In this document: positions 34,507 through 46,957 of the stretch, piece after piece | How positions within the stretch are numbered: position 1 is the first letter of the stretch | How the letters are laid out: each line of letters starts with the position of its first letter | Assembly: GCA_903813345.2 (NCBI GenBank) | Contig: CAIIXF020000012.1 | Coordinates: forward strand, 33,926,572-33,990,571 | Direction: 5' to 3' | DNA length: 64,000 bases | From: Owenia fusiformis | Lineage: Eukaryota > Annelida > Polychaeta > Sabellida > Oweniidae | Program-made: the position numbers and the translations under genes | Notes under the pieces: model-generated | The model's input: only the letters and a program-made list of their open reading frames with translations | Databases searched by the model: none | What the model was told of the DNA's origin: nothing

Positions 34507-35591
34507 CGAGGGGTGATCAATAAGTAATGGACGCTTTTTTACACGGATGCTTTTTATGGACCAATCTCTTTGATTTTTTCACCAGTGATACATCATTCAA
34601 TTATCTATCAACTCTGAAGATTTGAAGACCAGATATGTAATGCGTATTGATATATCATTCTTTTCGTGAAGGTGGTACAGGTACCCCGGGACCGACATTT
34701 ACGTCACATATTCTGAAGTAATGCCAATTTAGCATATCAGTTAGATTTGAACTTTTTGATATGCCAAAAGAGTTGTGTTGTTTGAATATCATGCTGCCTG
34801 TGGTTACACATAAAATATCATACTATAGTATTGTGATGTCAATTAAAGTGTTGTATGGTCAGGGTTTGCAGGTTGGTTTGTGAATGCACTATGGGAGAAG
34901 GGGCTAGTAAGAGGAGGTAACACCGTACTCCATGTGGATAATGCCCCTGCCTAAATATCTCAAACTGTGCAGGATACAATATCCCTGGACCTGAACATGA
35001 AGCCCTTGGCCCATGCAGCCTTTCGTTCAGATCTGGCCACACATGACTTATTCATTTCTATACTACTTATTTCTGTAGAGAAAGGATGCAGGTTTAATGA
35101 TCTTGATGAAATAAAACCAGCTGTGTAACTGCAGCTTGCTATCATGTCAGAGAATGGATTCGGCCTTGTCTTTCAATTTAAGAGGATAATGAGGAGTGTG
35201 TAGCACTTGATGGAACCTATGTAGAGGGCCCTGTAGAATGAAGGTCGCATGGATGCCCCAAAGTGATGACAAAATATTCAAAATCAATTATCAATCAGAA
35301 ATGGTGTAATTCATAACCATCATGGTTTGTTTTGTTCAACTTGCATTAAACTGCATTGCACGTTAAATGAGCTCAATAGCCTCAGAATATGTGACGTAAA
35401 TGTCGGTCCCGGGGTACCTGTACCCCCTTCACGAAAATAAAGATATATCAACACGCATTACATATATTGTCTTCAAATCTTCAGAGTTGATTAATAATTA
35501 AATGATGTATCACTGGTGAAAAAATCAAAGAGATTGGTCCAAAAAAAGTATCCGTGTAAAAAAGCGTCCATTACTTATTGATCACCCCTCG
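34507..35591. mobile_element. Mariner-type element with 215-bp inverted ends
   Basis: It starts CGAGGGGTGATCAATAAGTA and ends with the inverted TACTTATTGATCACCCCTCG, with TA on each side (34505-34506 and 35592-35593). The inverted arms run to about 34722 and from about 35376. Unusually long for mariner, they include the block GGGACCGACATTTACGTCAC. The core carries a worn transposase C-terminal half on the + strand. Confidence 0.8.
34870..35232 (+). pseudogene. Mariner transposase C-terminal remnant
   Basis: Across shifting frames the + strand shows VLHVDNAPA (the second catalytic Asp context of mariner, normally HDNAxxH), then a segment aligned to YSPDLAPxDxxLF (here AAFRSDLATHDLFIS, with the third Asp), then RFNDLDEIKPAV and an end resembling ALDGTYVEG. 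The Asp-to-Asp distance is consistent with the DD34D class. Stops and frameshifts are numerous and the N-terminal half with the first Asp was not found. The copy is inactive. Confidence 0.7.
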
Positions 35592-35824
35592 TATCTTTAA
35601 GGAACATACAGTGTTTTTAAAACGAGATATTTTAGGAAGAAATCCTTACTCCTAATTCATTGAGACTTCAGAGTTCAATATGTCAAATTCTGAAACATGC
35701 GATTCCCACACTTTAATACTGAGGTAAGATGATGATTTGAAAAGATTCCAAATCAACAGGTTTTTATTTAGTATTTCATTTCATAATAGAGGAGTATTCA
35801 CAATGTCCTTATAAACTTACAGTT

Positions 35825-36317
35825 ACACCCCAGTCACATTTCCTACGGCGACCTTTCGGTCTATCATTTCTGCGGCCAGCAGCTTTTCTACGCTCGCCGC
35901 AGAATTTCTGCGCTCTCATACTTTTGCAGTCACATTTCCCACGGCAGCCACACGGTGAATTTTTAATTTCTATTGATAAATAATAGTTTTTTTCATTTTA
36001 TTTACATCAGGACAATTTATAAATGTTATTCAAAGTGCTAGGATGTATTATCAAATGAAAAGTGATCGTGAAACATTGACAAATAATGATTCAATCTTGT
36101 TGAGCCAGTTGATTTCTACGGGGACCTCAGAAATGAACAAATATTATAACTCCGAGTTATAATTTCTACGCCTTCCCTGCGGCCTGTAAAAATCTGCATA
36201 CGCCGTACGGAGGCCGCAAGGCGAGCGTAGTTTTTCTACGCTCGCCGCAGAAATTCACCGATTTAATTGTTCTGCGGTCGACTTGCGGCCGCCGTGCGAC
36301 AAATGTGACTGGGGTGT
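35825..36317. mobile_element. ACACCCCAGTCACATTT-ended element, copy 3
   Basis: A 493-bp copy with the same ends and interior as those at 26949 and 27432. If CACCCC is taken as the true terminus, TTA lies on both sides (35823-35825 and 36317-36319), which would fit a 3-bp TSD. The other copies do not all show this. Confidence 0.85.
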
Positions 36318-37073
36318 TAGTTACTGAATAGTGGAATATTTAATTGCTAATATTTTCGAAGAATGTAATATTCATTTAATCATGGCGCACATATAAAAGT
36401 CTTTATAGCTACACGAACACTCTCAATTGGTACTCAAGATATCGATTGTGCTCCGTAGACTCTAAAATTAAACCTTTTTTAAATTCCAATGCCTTGCAAC
36501 AAAGAATACACAGTGCTTAAAATACATATTTGTTCTTTCTTTGAATTGAAAAAAAATCTGTACTTAAAGGCCCCCTCACATATGAACGAATCCACCAAAC
36601 GCAGCCTGACGCATGTGGTAAATTAGTCATTTCTGGCGAATATTGAGCGAAAATGTTTAAAAATATGTTACATAATAGAAAACATAACGAATAGTAATGT
36701 AAGGTAACTATTTGTTGCGAATGTTTTACGAAGTGTGACGAATTACTACTTTTCTTCGCTAAGATGCGTTGCGTCTCGCAAACAACCTTTGACATCCCCT
36801 TCAGCGAGTAATAACGCATACATGCGAAATAAAGCGTAATTATGCGCATTCTTCCGAATCTGAACAAAGCCTTACGAAAAGCAGGAGGCGTCAGCGATTC
36901 CCGTCAGCGATTAACAACGCATACATGCGAACCAAAGCGCAATTGTGCGCATGCTTCCGAATCTAAACGAACCTTTGCGAAAAGTGTAAGGGTCAATTTA
37001 CTTGACAACACCACACTATCATATATAAATCAAGCAGATTTTTGGCAATATGTTCTGTTGCCGTGCCAATATA

Positions 37074-37534
37074 CAGGGTTACACAAAAAATGCCACCCAC
37101 TTATTCTGGAATAACTTTGTCAATAACGACGGAATCTTCGTAATTTTTTATCAAAGATTGATGTACTTGAATTGCATCAAATACAATTTTCTGAAATTGA
37201 GATTTCTTTCTTAGCCATTATTTGTGTCATTTCTGTATTGCTTTCACATATTTTATCATTTAAATGTCATATCTACCCATTTTCCTTCATAATTTGTGCT
37301 ATATTTGAGGAACTGACTCACTTTTTAAGTAAATTTAAAAAAAGAAAGGTTTCTAAATTACATTTTCGAACGATTTTGTGTCAGAGCATGCCTCCGCGGA
37401 AAATGTGATATCTCTTTATTCGTAGTTATTGATGCAATTCAAGCATACCAATCTTTCTTCCATTGAACACTCTATCTACACATAAAAGAAAGTCATTCTG
37501 AAATAAGTGGGTGGCATTTTTTGGTGTCACCCTT
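37074..37534. mobile_element. CAGGGTTACAC-ended MITE nested in the Harbinger element
   Basis: CAGGGTTACACAAAAAATGC at the left pairs with GCATTTTTTGGTGTCACCCT at the right, and TA lies on both sides (37072-37073 and 37535-37536). The element is palindromic over much of its 461 bp, with CCACCCACTTATT near each end. It entered after the Harbinger element was already in place. Confidence 0.75.
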
Positions 37535-38024
37535 TATTTAATATGGCTCTTCTGACATTTCTAACATAGTCTACCTTAATTAAGAGGTCGTATTCAACAC
37601 AGATTTGAAATTCATGCAGTGATCATCCATTGGGAATGTTATTAACACGTACAATTGGTTACCATGCCAAGCAATTATTGTAATTACTTCAGTTTGAATG
37701 AAATATCCCTATGTTTTATGGTTTTGGGTCGTAATATTTGATATAAGAATGGAAGGGGAGGGGTGTTGGACACTGTTTCTTTTGACGCTTGAATTTCATT
37801 TGGGATAGTTGGGGTTTGTTTTTAATGACAATATTCGCTTAAAGGTTTTGTTTCTCTTGTGTTTTCTGATCATGTTTGGTATTTTCCCTTTGATATTATA
37901 TCAATACATTTCTTATTATTAGACTCGTAAAACAAAAATACGTTTAAACTAGTTTTTACAATTTATGTCAGGCAAATTACACTTAATTTCAAGTTGACAC
38001 AGTGCTTTAGATTATTTCTCAAAG

Positions 38025-39718
38025 TCACGATCCTGTCTTGCCATGGTACACTTTCTGCTGGAGAGTTGACCAGTGCTTCAGAGTTTTTCTCACAATCTTC
38101 CCCTTTTTGTTTGCTGTGTTGTGGCCTCTGATATTGACAGCCCTGGCATCTTCCAAGTTGCAATCTCTCCTCAATTCCCTAGGAACCATGTCGCCTCTTC
38201 TGTCCACTTGGTCAATCAGTGCATTTTGCATTGTAGGGTACCTCATTCTCATCAAGTTATGGAGAATGCAGCATGTCTTGACTATCAGCCTCGCTGTGGA
38301 TGGCTTATGGTTCATCGTTGAGAGGAGTACCTGAAATGTTATTATGCGTTAAATTGAATTAATTTGAAAATACGGATTAATAGTTAAACTGTTATAGGTC
38401 GAATGTGGAACTCAGTTGGTTCCAATTTATGCGCATCTTTCAAATTATTTATCAAACAAAACATACTATTTTCATGTCTCAATTAGCGGAAGTTCGAATG
38501 AAGTCTCATTTACTCGAAGTCATAAACGTATCTAGATAGTCCCAGGAACTTGGAGTTTAACTGTTTGTTTCGCAGACAAATATTATAAATTACAATGTAC
38601 CTGAAATCGGTTGGCCAAAATTCCAAAGGCGTTTTCTTAAACCCTCCTAGCCCTCGATAACCGGTAGTTTAGAACTCTTTCCTCTCTAGTGAGGGTTCTA
38701 TGTCAATAGGGCTTCTGCATGTGATCACTGAGGCTGAATGCGTCATCCCCTACCAAGAAAAAAGGCATATCAACGGTGTCGTTGGGAAATGGCTGTTGGT
38801 GTGGAAATGCGATCGAACCATCCTGCACCATCTCCAAGAATTCCGATGCATTATAGATCCTGGCATCTCCACTTGAACCATATCCTGAAATTATACAAGA
38901 GTAAGAGGATAAAATATTGTCAGTATACATTGCAAATATAGCTATAATTGTATTAAATCTATATAATTACAAAATTAATGCAGTAACGTATGTAGAGTTT
39001 ACTCACCACCCAGATCACACCACACGAACTTGTAGTCTGAGTCGACAATTCCCAGTAAGATGATGCTGTAGAAACCCTTATAATTATAATATAAGGAACC
39101 AGAGCTATTAGGCTTTCTTATGGCTATGTGTTTGCCATCAATTGCAGCAACGCAATTTGGAAAGTTCCACTTCTCGAGGAAACCATCAGCCAATTGTTTC
39201 CATTCTTCAGGTGTGGAGGGGGCAGTCATGACCTCATCAACATATTCGTCACATATAGCTTGACAGACTTCTCTTACCACTACAGAGAGGGTATTCTCAG
39301 CAACCCGCCAGGAGTACTGCATGTCAGAGTACTTGGCACCAGAAACCAGGTGGCGAATAGTGGCAGCTAGTTTGAGGCCTGGACCTAAAGGCTCTATGTA
39401 CCAGCTATGTTGTTTCCATAGCCGAGGACAGACCCTCTCAAAGATTTCGTCATATATTTCTGCTGGCATACAGATGAACTTTTTGAATGTTCTGGGGTCC
39501 TCTCTTCTCAGCTCCACCATGAGCTGATCATATATGCCGAATTGGCGCCGTCTCTCTGGATTCAACCATTGTCTCCTCCAGATGCCACGTCCTCTGGCTC
39601 CCCTTCTCCGCCTAAAACGGCCTCTGATGAACTCATGAATGTTAAGTTGCTGCGTTAAAACTTCTTGCTGGGCCATAGCAGCCACATACTGCAGCCTCAG
39701 TCGATCTGTGTCTTCCAT
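38025..39718 (-). pseudogene. HARBI1-like Harbinger transposase, three exons, two stops
   Basis: Exon 1 (39718-39007) starts MEDTDRLRLQYVAAM and contains the first catalytic Asp in AAIDGKHIAI. It ends at a GTGAGT donor. Exon 2 (38884-38601) joins in frame at GGYGSSGDA and carries the second Asp in FFLVGDDAF and the Glu in ENAFGILANRF. It ends CAG|GTACAT. Exon 3 (38330-38025) reads VLLSTMNHKPSTARLIVK through CCILHNLMRMRYP to the natural stop. The DDE triad is intact. Exon 2 has an in-frame TGA after HMQKPY and a TAA just before ENAFG, so this copy should not make a full enzyme. Splice sites and residue order match the family closely. An ATG at 39757 is an alternative start. Confidence 0.85.
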
Positions 39719-40195
39719 GACAAAAGAATTATTTGATTTAATTTGGTATTCTCTCAATTATTCAGCATAACGTAGATCCAATTCGTAAGTATTCGTTCCA
39801 CTGCGTACAAGGTTGCAAACTGCCGCAATGGTTCGTGATGGGATCGTCGTCAGTCGCTTGATATGCAAATTATGGGGATACGACCTTATCCCCAGCGACC
39901 TGTAACGTCACTTGATGAAGCCAATGCGAAGGTTAACCGATCGTTAACGCATTGAAACGAATTTCAACGAATGACACACGAAACTTTTATTCGCTGCAAT
40001 TTTTTGAACATGTTCAAAATTTTCCGACGAAAAAGACTAATTTCAACCGAGGTAAACGCTGACAAACACATCTATACGAACACTGCGACGTACTGTCACG
40101 AACTCGTACTAGTGAGAACGAATTTGACTAATTTCCTATTCGCCACTATACGCAAGTTGACGTAAAGGGGTTTTCGTTCATATGTGAGGGGGGCT

Positions 40196-40548
40196 TTAAG
40201 GCAGAATCAGATCTATGGGGTTGACAAATGTCTAAGTAACATGAACAATTGACTTACCAATCAATTTCTTATGATCTCAAGTACAATATCACCCAAAAGA
40301 TTTACGATATGTTATAAATTGTTGAAGATTCAAAGTGCAAAAATGGGTGATTTTTTTCTCCCAATTTATAAGAATGGTCACCATTCTTATACAAAATAAT
40401 ACATTATTGTAAAAAACTTGTTTTCCTGAAAAAGTGTACACTATGGGGATTTTCAGAAACTAGACATGAAAAGGTACGGCATAAGCCTGAAATATTCTAA
40501 GATTGCTTTTTTTGTCATGCTGCTCGTTAGATCTGATTCTCTCTTTAA
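40196..40548. mobile_element. MITE with TTAAAGxxAGAATCAGAT ends, copy 1
   Basis: TTAAGGCAGAATCAGATC at the left pairs with GATCTGATTCTCTCTTTAA at the right. The interior, including ATAAGAATGGTCACCATTCTTAT, matches 55347-55725 in inverted orientation. The Harbinger element at 36568-40196 abuts its left end, so that element landed in or beside this MITE terminus. No protein is encoded. Confidence 0.7.
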
Positions 40549-41729
40549 TAACTTTCCATTCCAAAAACATTCTATTCCCTATCAACGTTAACTGTTTTTA
40601 TTATTCATAATGTCGAGAATCGTTTTGAGAAATGAAAACAATTTAGGAGAATTTGTGAATCATTATAGACTTTGTTTTGAAAAATAAACTCTTATTATTT
40701 TATTAAAGAATGCTGTCAAATCCTTTGTTGGACGCACGATGTGAAACTTGTGCAAGACTTATCCTCTCGTCTTTCAGGTGAATATACATATTTTGTATAT
40801 AATTCTATTAAGATATCAGGGCTTTATTTAATTACCAAAAGTTCTTATTGTTGAGCGATTCAGATTCAACCATTTCTAAGGTTGGATGGGCTTCAAATGG
40901 ATTTCCTGTACAGGGTGACCCCAGCAACGTAACCTCCTTAATTTCGAAATAACTATCTCAATTTTGAAGGAATTTTTTTAGATGGAGATTTCAATACATG
41001 GAACAATAGAATTTAGCTAATAAGCAGTCAGTTCATCAAAGTTGACAAGATTATTGATAAAAGGGTAGATTTTACATACTATTGATGATATGAATGAAAG
41101 AAAGCCAGACAATTTTAGAAAATTGCATTTTTCATTTTGGACAATTTCATTCTCAAAAATATAAGAAATCAAAGTGATGGATAATAAATACTATACCCAT
41201 TCGATCAAATGCTTGTGTTTATAAATGATACATACATTACATGCATACTTTATATAATAACTCATTTCAAAATGTTTTAAAATTATTTAATAATTAATTG
41301 CTCCAGGCAAGAATTTTTTTGAAATAAAACAAAACAGGCGCATAGATTTGAAAGGAAATGTGTTTCATCAGTATAAAGACAGTTGCTTTATTTCACCTGA
41401 GATGAAGCAGCTTTTAAGTTTGAAAATAAATTATGCGAGATTATTGATATTTCTTTGCATAATGTCATGATGATCAGGGGTCTTCCCAAAAATAGATATT
41501 CCTACTCCGAGCCTAAGGTTGCCAAACTTTTGGAGAGAAGTGTAACTTTATCATGGTCATATAAATCGAATGAATGTTTCTGGGTATTGCAATGAATTTT
41601 TCAGCAAATATTTTTTGGGAAACCCCGACCGGGGGTTCGTTGGAACCCATCGAACCCCCGACCCCTACAGCTATAAAATATTAGCAATCACACCGTCTTT
41701 GTTTACAAACGAAAAAACATTGAAAATAG
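40549..41729. other. Intergenic, with one unpaired CAGGGTGACCCC end
   Basis: TACAGGGTGACCCCAGCAAC at about 40911 looks like a transposon end, but no inverted partner is found nearby. A stem GGGGGTTCG/CGAACCCCC with an 11-base loop lies at 41631-41659. No gene is supported. Confidence 0.4.
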
Positions 41730-42126
41730 TGTCATTTAAAAGCAGTCGTTACTTTTATCACACCTAACAATCGACAACGTACAGTGACAAAATATACCGT
41801 CATACAGTTCAGATGTACGTTGTCAAATGTTAAAACTCATAAAATATGTGATATAGGTTTTAAAAATTATCTGAGGAATACATTGAGTATTTCATGCTTA
41901 ATTTCATGTGCATGCTCTTAGCAAGACATTTGACATTCTAATTACGTTAACATATTCTCGATCAGCGCTCGAATTTTTTCTTTGTTTTCTTAATTACAAC
42001 CACATAACTGACTTGTGGGAAAATGTTGGTTTTATTCACATTTCCCTTGATCATTTCCCCCCTGCCTTCCGAGAGTGTCGATTACTTTTATAAAACCACA
42101 TTTGTCTAAACTACACAATTTAGGTC
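41730..42126. repeat. 5' edge of segmental duplication copy 2 and left arm of a large inverted repeat
   Basis: The outer part matches 1986-2160 (see that entry). In addition, about 41764-42126 (ATCGACAACGTACAGTGAC through ACTACACAATTTAGG) recurs inverted at about 47465-47850, including GACAACGTACA blocks and GAGTGTCGATTA. The two arms enclose the LINE, the MITE copy 4 and other sequence. Confidence 0.6.
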
Positions 42127-42269
42127 GGTTGAATTCAAAGAAACCTTTATTGGCAAATGTAGTTATCATGAAACACATGAACTTAAGAACAAAATAGGGT
42201 CGTCTTTAAGTACAGTGCTTCCAATTCTTAATCTCAACTCCAGAATTGCTCTAATAGACTATCTGAGAC

Positions 42270-42852
42270 TTGGCTTAATGCATCAAATTAAAACCAGTTT
42301 AACTTACCTAACTACTCATCAGAATTTAATTCTAGAATAGATGAAAGAGGGGGCGGTGTCTGTACAAATGTTCACAACTCCTTGCAGTATATTACATACA
42401 ATGACCTAAAGGTTGATACTCTAGAGTGTGAATCAGTAGCTATTGAATTAATCATTCAAAACTCAAAAATATCATTATTACTGTCATATATAAGCCACCT
42501 GGTGTTGATGTGTTACATAATTCTAATGATGACTTATATGGAGTGATTATATGGATAAAATAGCAGATGAGGGTAAATTATCTTACATCATGAGTGACTT
42601 CAACATTGATTTACTTAAGGTTGAATCTCATGAGCCCACACATGACTTTCTGAACCAGTTTTATTTATTCAATCATGTCCCATTAATATATAGGCAGACA
42701 AGAATTACTGAAAAGACTGCAACTCTCATAGATAATATTTTTACTAATGCCCCTAATATTGGTGGATGTAGTATCATCATGGAGGACATTTCTGATCACT
42801 TTCCAATTTATCTATTTCACATTATGATACTACCAAATCTAAAAAAACATTA
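42270..42852 (+). pseudogene. LINE AP-endonuclease domain remnant
   Basis: A shifting frame reads a piece aligned to SETWL, then RIDERGGGV, then SDFNIDLL (the catalytic DFN motif), then RQTRITEKTATLIDNIFTN and EDISDHFPI (the SDH motif). This is the usual order for an APE-type LINE endonuclease. At least two stops or frameshifts separate the blocks. The longest open part is 42551-42853. Confidence 0.75.
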
Positions 42853-43104
42853 AGTAGTTATCGTAATTTCAATGACTCTAATAAGCAATTATTTCTTGAG
42901 AAACTCTCAAATGTCGACTGGACCCCTTGCTATAAAAGTCAAGATGTAAACATAGCATTTAATATGTCCATTAACTTGTTAATGGAACAATATGGTTCTT
43001 CATTTCAACTCAAATCCAAATTTATCAAGGTTAATGATGATCCTAATATACCCTGGTTGACTTCTGGTATCTTAACTTCTGCCAAAACTAAAAAATAAGC
43101 TTTA

Positions 43105-44165
43105 TACCACATATTTCTACCATACTATCTGATTGTACCCTCACTTTTTAAGTTTGCAAGACAGTTTGTAGTTGATCCACTCTTGTATATACTTAAAGTG
43201 TGCGCCCGACCTGGCTACGTATACAACAGAGTTTATACTGGCGGATTAGACTAGTTCATTTTTTATATGTGTGTGAAAGCTTTCTATTATTTGCGTTTTT
43301 TTCGTTTAGTACGGTTTTGTTATAATTGCCGAGGTCATATAACCGGGATAAAACAATGATTATCGTTGACTGCGCACACACAAAACATTTACGTCGAGTG
43401 AACAGTGTTATTAAAAACAACAAGCTTTAGAATACAAAGCCCAGTAGTGTGATAATAAGCTGTACACTACCACTGCTGCATGTACATATTAGGGCTCATA
43501 AAGAGTGGATAGGGAGGTTGTGTTTGTCACTTTTAAATTTTACATTTCAAAATTGCCATTTTACATATAATTTCTTGGTTTCATTCGTTTAGCCGATCAA
43601 AACATTGTAAAACAATAAATCGTCTGTTACGTATAATCAATTTTGTTCAGTTTTGATTAGTTGTCAGAATGAAGTTACGTTCATCTAATCCATGTTTCAA
43701 AACAAAAATCATATTTTCTTCACTTCAAAATACTTCAGTGAGATGAATGCTCAGATTTGTCGTTTGCAATAACTTATTATTATTATTCGTTCTTTTATCT
43801 ACTCGATAGAAGCATTTAGTCGTACATTTGATGCCAGGTCACCTTCTCGCGTTCCTCTTGGGGAGCCCCACATTTGTGTCTGTACTCATGGAAGTAAATT
43901 CCCCGGTGTAGCCGAGAGCCACAAACTTTCAACAGGTTCGAAATGGCCAATTTCTCTCATATATACTCATATTTTATTAATTATCACCTACAAAGTATTG
44001 CTGATAACTATATGTAATTTCAATAAGGAAACTTATCTGGCTACATGTAAATTCAATATCAACACTAGATGTTCGCTCAACACGTCCTGGCTTACCTTGT
44101 GATGACAAACCCTGGGTTTTCGCTATTTATAGTTTATCAACACCGGGACGCATGCGCATTTTATA
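43105..44165. other. Unclassified insert within the LINE
   Basis: The LINE coding trace stops after SGILTSAKTK and resumes with FKSGIFPDALKLAKE near 44190. The sequence between them has no RT homology, is AT-rich, and contains ACGCATGCGCATTTTATAG and a repeated TTATAGTTTATCA at its right edge. It may be a transposon or a host-derived insertion. Part of the RT N-terminus is missing, so a deletion also occurred. No gene was recognised. Confidence 0.4.
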
Positions 44166-44169
44166 GTTT

Positions 44170-45110
44170 ATCAGGCACTTTAACTTATCTTTTAAATCTG
44201 GTATTTTCCCAGACGCCCTGAAATTGGCCAAAGAAACACCTATATTTAAAAAAGGTGTCACTACAAATCCTTCAAGCTAGACCAATTTCAGTTTTATCGG
44301 TATTTTCTAAATTGTTAGAAAAGCTCATTGGTTTTTTAGAACGTTTTGAAATTATTTTCACTTCAATTCTACCTACATGGCCATTTTATATTTCATGGAA
44401 CAAATTTGAAAATAAACTGATTTGGAAAAAACGAGAATTGGCATAACATTAGATTTTTCCAAGGCCTTTGACAGAATTAATCATGACATCGATACATAAA
44501 CTTGAATATTATGGCATCAGCTAAGTCCTAGTTGAAAGCTATTTAAAAAACCGTAAACAATATGTCACCATTAACAATAATGAATCGAGACAATCATCTC
44601 TAAATTGTGGTGTTCTGCAGGGCTCAGTACTTGGACAACTATTATTTATTCTTTACATAAATGATATTGTTGCCCCTAATCTAAAATTTATTGCGTTTGC
44701 TAATGACACCAATCTTCTTGATAGTGACTATAATTTAAATGAACCTATGACTAGAACCAAACCAAACTTGAATTCAATAGATAACTGGATAAAAGCAAAC
44801 AAATTTTCACTTAATATTGGCAAAACCAATGCTATTCTATTTGGACCCAAAAGAAATCAAACAAATCTGAAACTTAAAATACGCAATGAGAATATAAAAT
44901 TGACTTTCTTTGAATTATTATCGATAAAAACCTGAAACTTAAAGAGCACATAAAATCTGTTAAAACAAAGATTTCTCGCGTTATTGGTTTTCTTTATCAC
45001 ATTAAGCATCTACTTCAAATAGACAGTTTCAAAACAATTGACTACTCATTGATACATTCTCAATTAAATTGACTACTCATTGATACATTCTCAATTAAAT
45101 TATTGCAACA
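44170..45110 (+). pseudogene. LINE reverse-transcriptase remnant
   Basis: The blocks in order are FPDALKLAKETPIFKKG, RPISVLSVFSKLLEKL, FSKAFDRINHDI, then CGVLQGSVLGQLLFILYIND, FANDTNLL (where FADD is expected), a KANKFSLNIGKTN block and a trace of LKEHIKSVKTKISRVIGFL. FAND replaces the catalytic FADD box, so one metal-binding Asp is lost. Stops and frameshifts are also present. The copy is dead. Confidence 0.75.
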
Positions 45111-45719
45111 AATAATCTTAGGTAACAAATTTAAATCATTCTATGATTGTCTACATAAACTGCGGAAACAATTCTTGAGGCTAGTTTAGATAGACTTTCT
45201 CATTCCCATCCCCTATTTAAAGATCTTAAAATATTTTATATTTTCAATGTTAACAGATATTCTACTGGTCAGTTCATGTACAAACAACACATTCTTCTAA
45301 AAGTCCATTTCAAGACTTGTTTGATATAAACATTGATGTTCATTATCATTACACAAGAGAATTGAATTATTTTCATATCCCTAAATGCTCTAAACTTTCC
45401 CTTCGTTATCTAGGTCCTAATTTTTGGAACAAGATAATATAAAAAAAATCTTCATATAAAAAAACTACTTATCTATCGATAATGTACAATACAAATATTA
45501 TACTGTATTGTTGATTTTATATTGGTACCTGATTTTTTGGCAACATTTCTACATTGTACATCCTAAAATTAATTGTAAATACCATATTTAGATACCTACA
45601 TATAACACAATATAAGTGCTTTCTTTTATATGTAGTCATGATATCATTTTAAGAATTTCTGTTAAACCCCAACATATACCCATTAGGGTGTCCAGCGGCT
45701 TGTTTTTATAGTGTAACTA

Positions 45720-46306
45720 CAGGGTGGGCCAAAAAAGCGCCACTTTTTTCAAAATGCTATAACTTTTTACATTTTTGATACAAAATCATAATTTGCATAC
45801 CGAATGAAACTTGAGGTTGTTATCTAGCCATGGATCATGAATTATACACTTTTACTTGAATAAAATATGTCACCAGCGTCTCACTTAAACATGTGGCGTG
45901 CCATGAGAAATAAGCATAATTTGCAAAATGTTCCTGAACTGATATGCCCTGATGACCGCCAAGTTAATAGCCCTAATGCAAACCCCAGTGAGTATAGGGT
46001 ATGGGAAGGTCTCCAGGAGATGGTATGAAGGTACCAAATCTAAAAAATTGCTCAACTAAAGCTGGCAATTAAGACACGTTGAAAAAAATATAGCTAACAT
46101 TTCATTGATACTGCTATATCAGCAAGGCGTCTAAAGCTAAAATCTATCATCAAATAGGGTTGCGGACCAATTGAACTCCTCTTTTAGATCAAATGTAATC
46201 CCAGTTGAAGGACTTGTTACATTAACAAAATTTGGGGTATGTAGGTCGGAAAATAAAAAAGTTATAGTGTCTTGAGAAAAAAGTGGCGTTTTTTTGGCCC
46301 GCCCTG
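45720..46306. mobile_element. CAGGGTGGGCC-ended MITE in the LINE 3' UTR
   Basis: CAGGGTGGGCCAAAAAAGCG at the left pairs with CGTTTTTTTGGCCCGCCCTG at the right, flanked by TA on both sides (45718-45719 and 46307-46308). Length is 587 bp. It interrupts the LINE 3' UTR between TAGTGTAAC and TTATATAAGAATTAAG, so it is younger than the LINE. Confidence 0.8.
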
Positions 46307-46464
46307 TATATTATATAAGAATTAAGAAATAAATAAATTGAATTGAATTGAAAAAAAATAAAATAAATGATTATGTTTTGGCTATAATTTTAAAAATCAG
46401 AAGTGTGCGTTGTCAACTCGACTGTACGTAGTCCCATTGGAATAACAGATTTCAATTCACAGTT

Positions 46465-46957
46465 ACACCCCAGTCACATTTCCTACGGCGACCTTGCGGT
46501 CTATCATTTCTGCGGCCAGTAGTTTTTCTACGCTCGCCGCAGAATTTCTGCGCTCTCATACTTTTGCAGTCACATTTCCCACGGCAGCCGCACAGTGAAT
46601 TTTAAATTTATATTGATAAATAATAGTTTTTTTCATTTTATTTACATCAGGACAATTTATAAATGTTATTCAAAGTGCTAGGATGTAATGTCAAATGAAA
46701 AGTGATCGTGAAACATTGACAAATAATGATTCAATCTTGTTGAGCCAGTTGATTTCTACGGGGACCTCAGAAATGAACAAATATTATAACTCCGAGTTAT
46801 AATTTCTACGCCTTCCATGCGGCCTGTAAAAATCTGCATACGCCGTACGGAGGCCGCAAGGCGAGCGTAGTTTTTCTACGCTCGCCGCAGAAATTCACCG
46901 ATTTAATTGTTCTGCGGTCGACTTGCCGCCGCCGTGCGACAAATGTGACTGGGGTGT
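46465..46957. mobile_element. ACACCCCAGTCACATTT-ended element, copy 4
   Basis: A 493-bp copy almost identical to copy 3 (35825-36317), including GATTTCTACGGGGACCTCAG and CTTGTTGAGCCAGTTGATTT. The left flank reads TTA and the right flank TAA, so the TSD is not clear. Confidence 0.85.

Larger units (their letters stand above)
36568..40196 (-). mobile_element. PIF/Harbinger DNA transposon
   Basis: The left end AGGCCCCCTCACATATGAAC and right end GTTCATATGTGAGGGGGGCTT are inverted, and TAA lies on both sides (36565-36567 and 40197-40199). This is the 3-bp TWA duplication known for PIF/Harbinger. The 3.6 kb contain a transposase gene on the minus strand in three exons (39718 to 38025) and an 82-bp subterminal duplication (about 36820-36980). 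A MITE is nested at 37074-37534. The usual second Harbinger protein (Myb/SANT-like) was not found; the region where it might lie is interrupted by the MITE. Confidence 0.85.
42130..46360 (+). mobile_element. Degenerate LINE (Jockey/CR1-type), with later insertions
   Basis: The order of features is: endonuclease remnant (about 42270-42852), a C-terminal endonuclease/linker piece up to about 43100, an unrelated insert of about 1.07 kb (43105-44165), reverse-transcriptase remnant (about 44170-45110), C-terminal tail motifs near 45350-45430, and a 3' UTR split by a CAGGGTGGGCC MITE (45720-46306). The end is an A-rich TTGAATTGAATTGAAAAAAAA tail. Many stops and frameshifts show that it is old. Confidence 0.7.
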
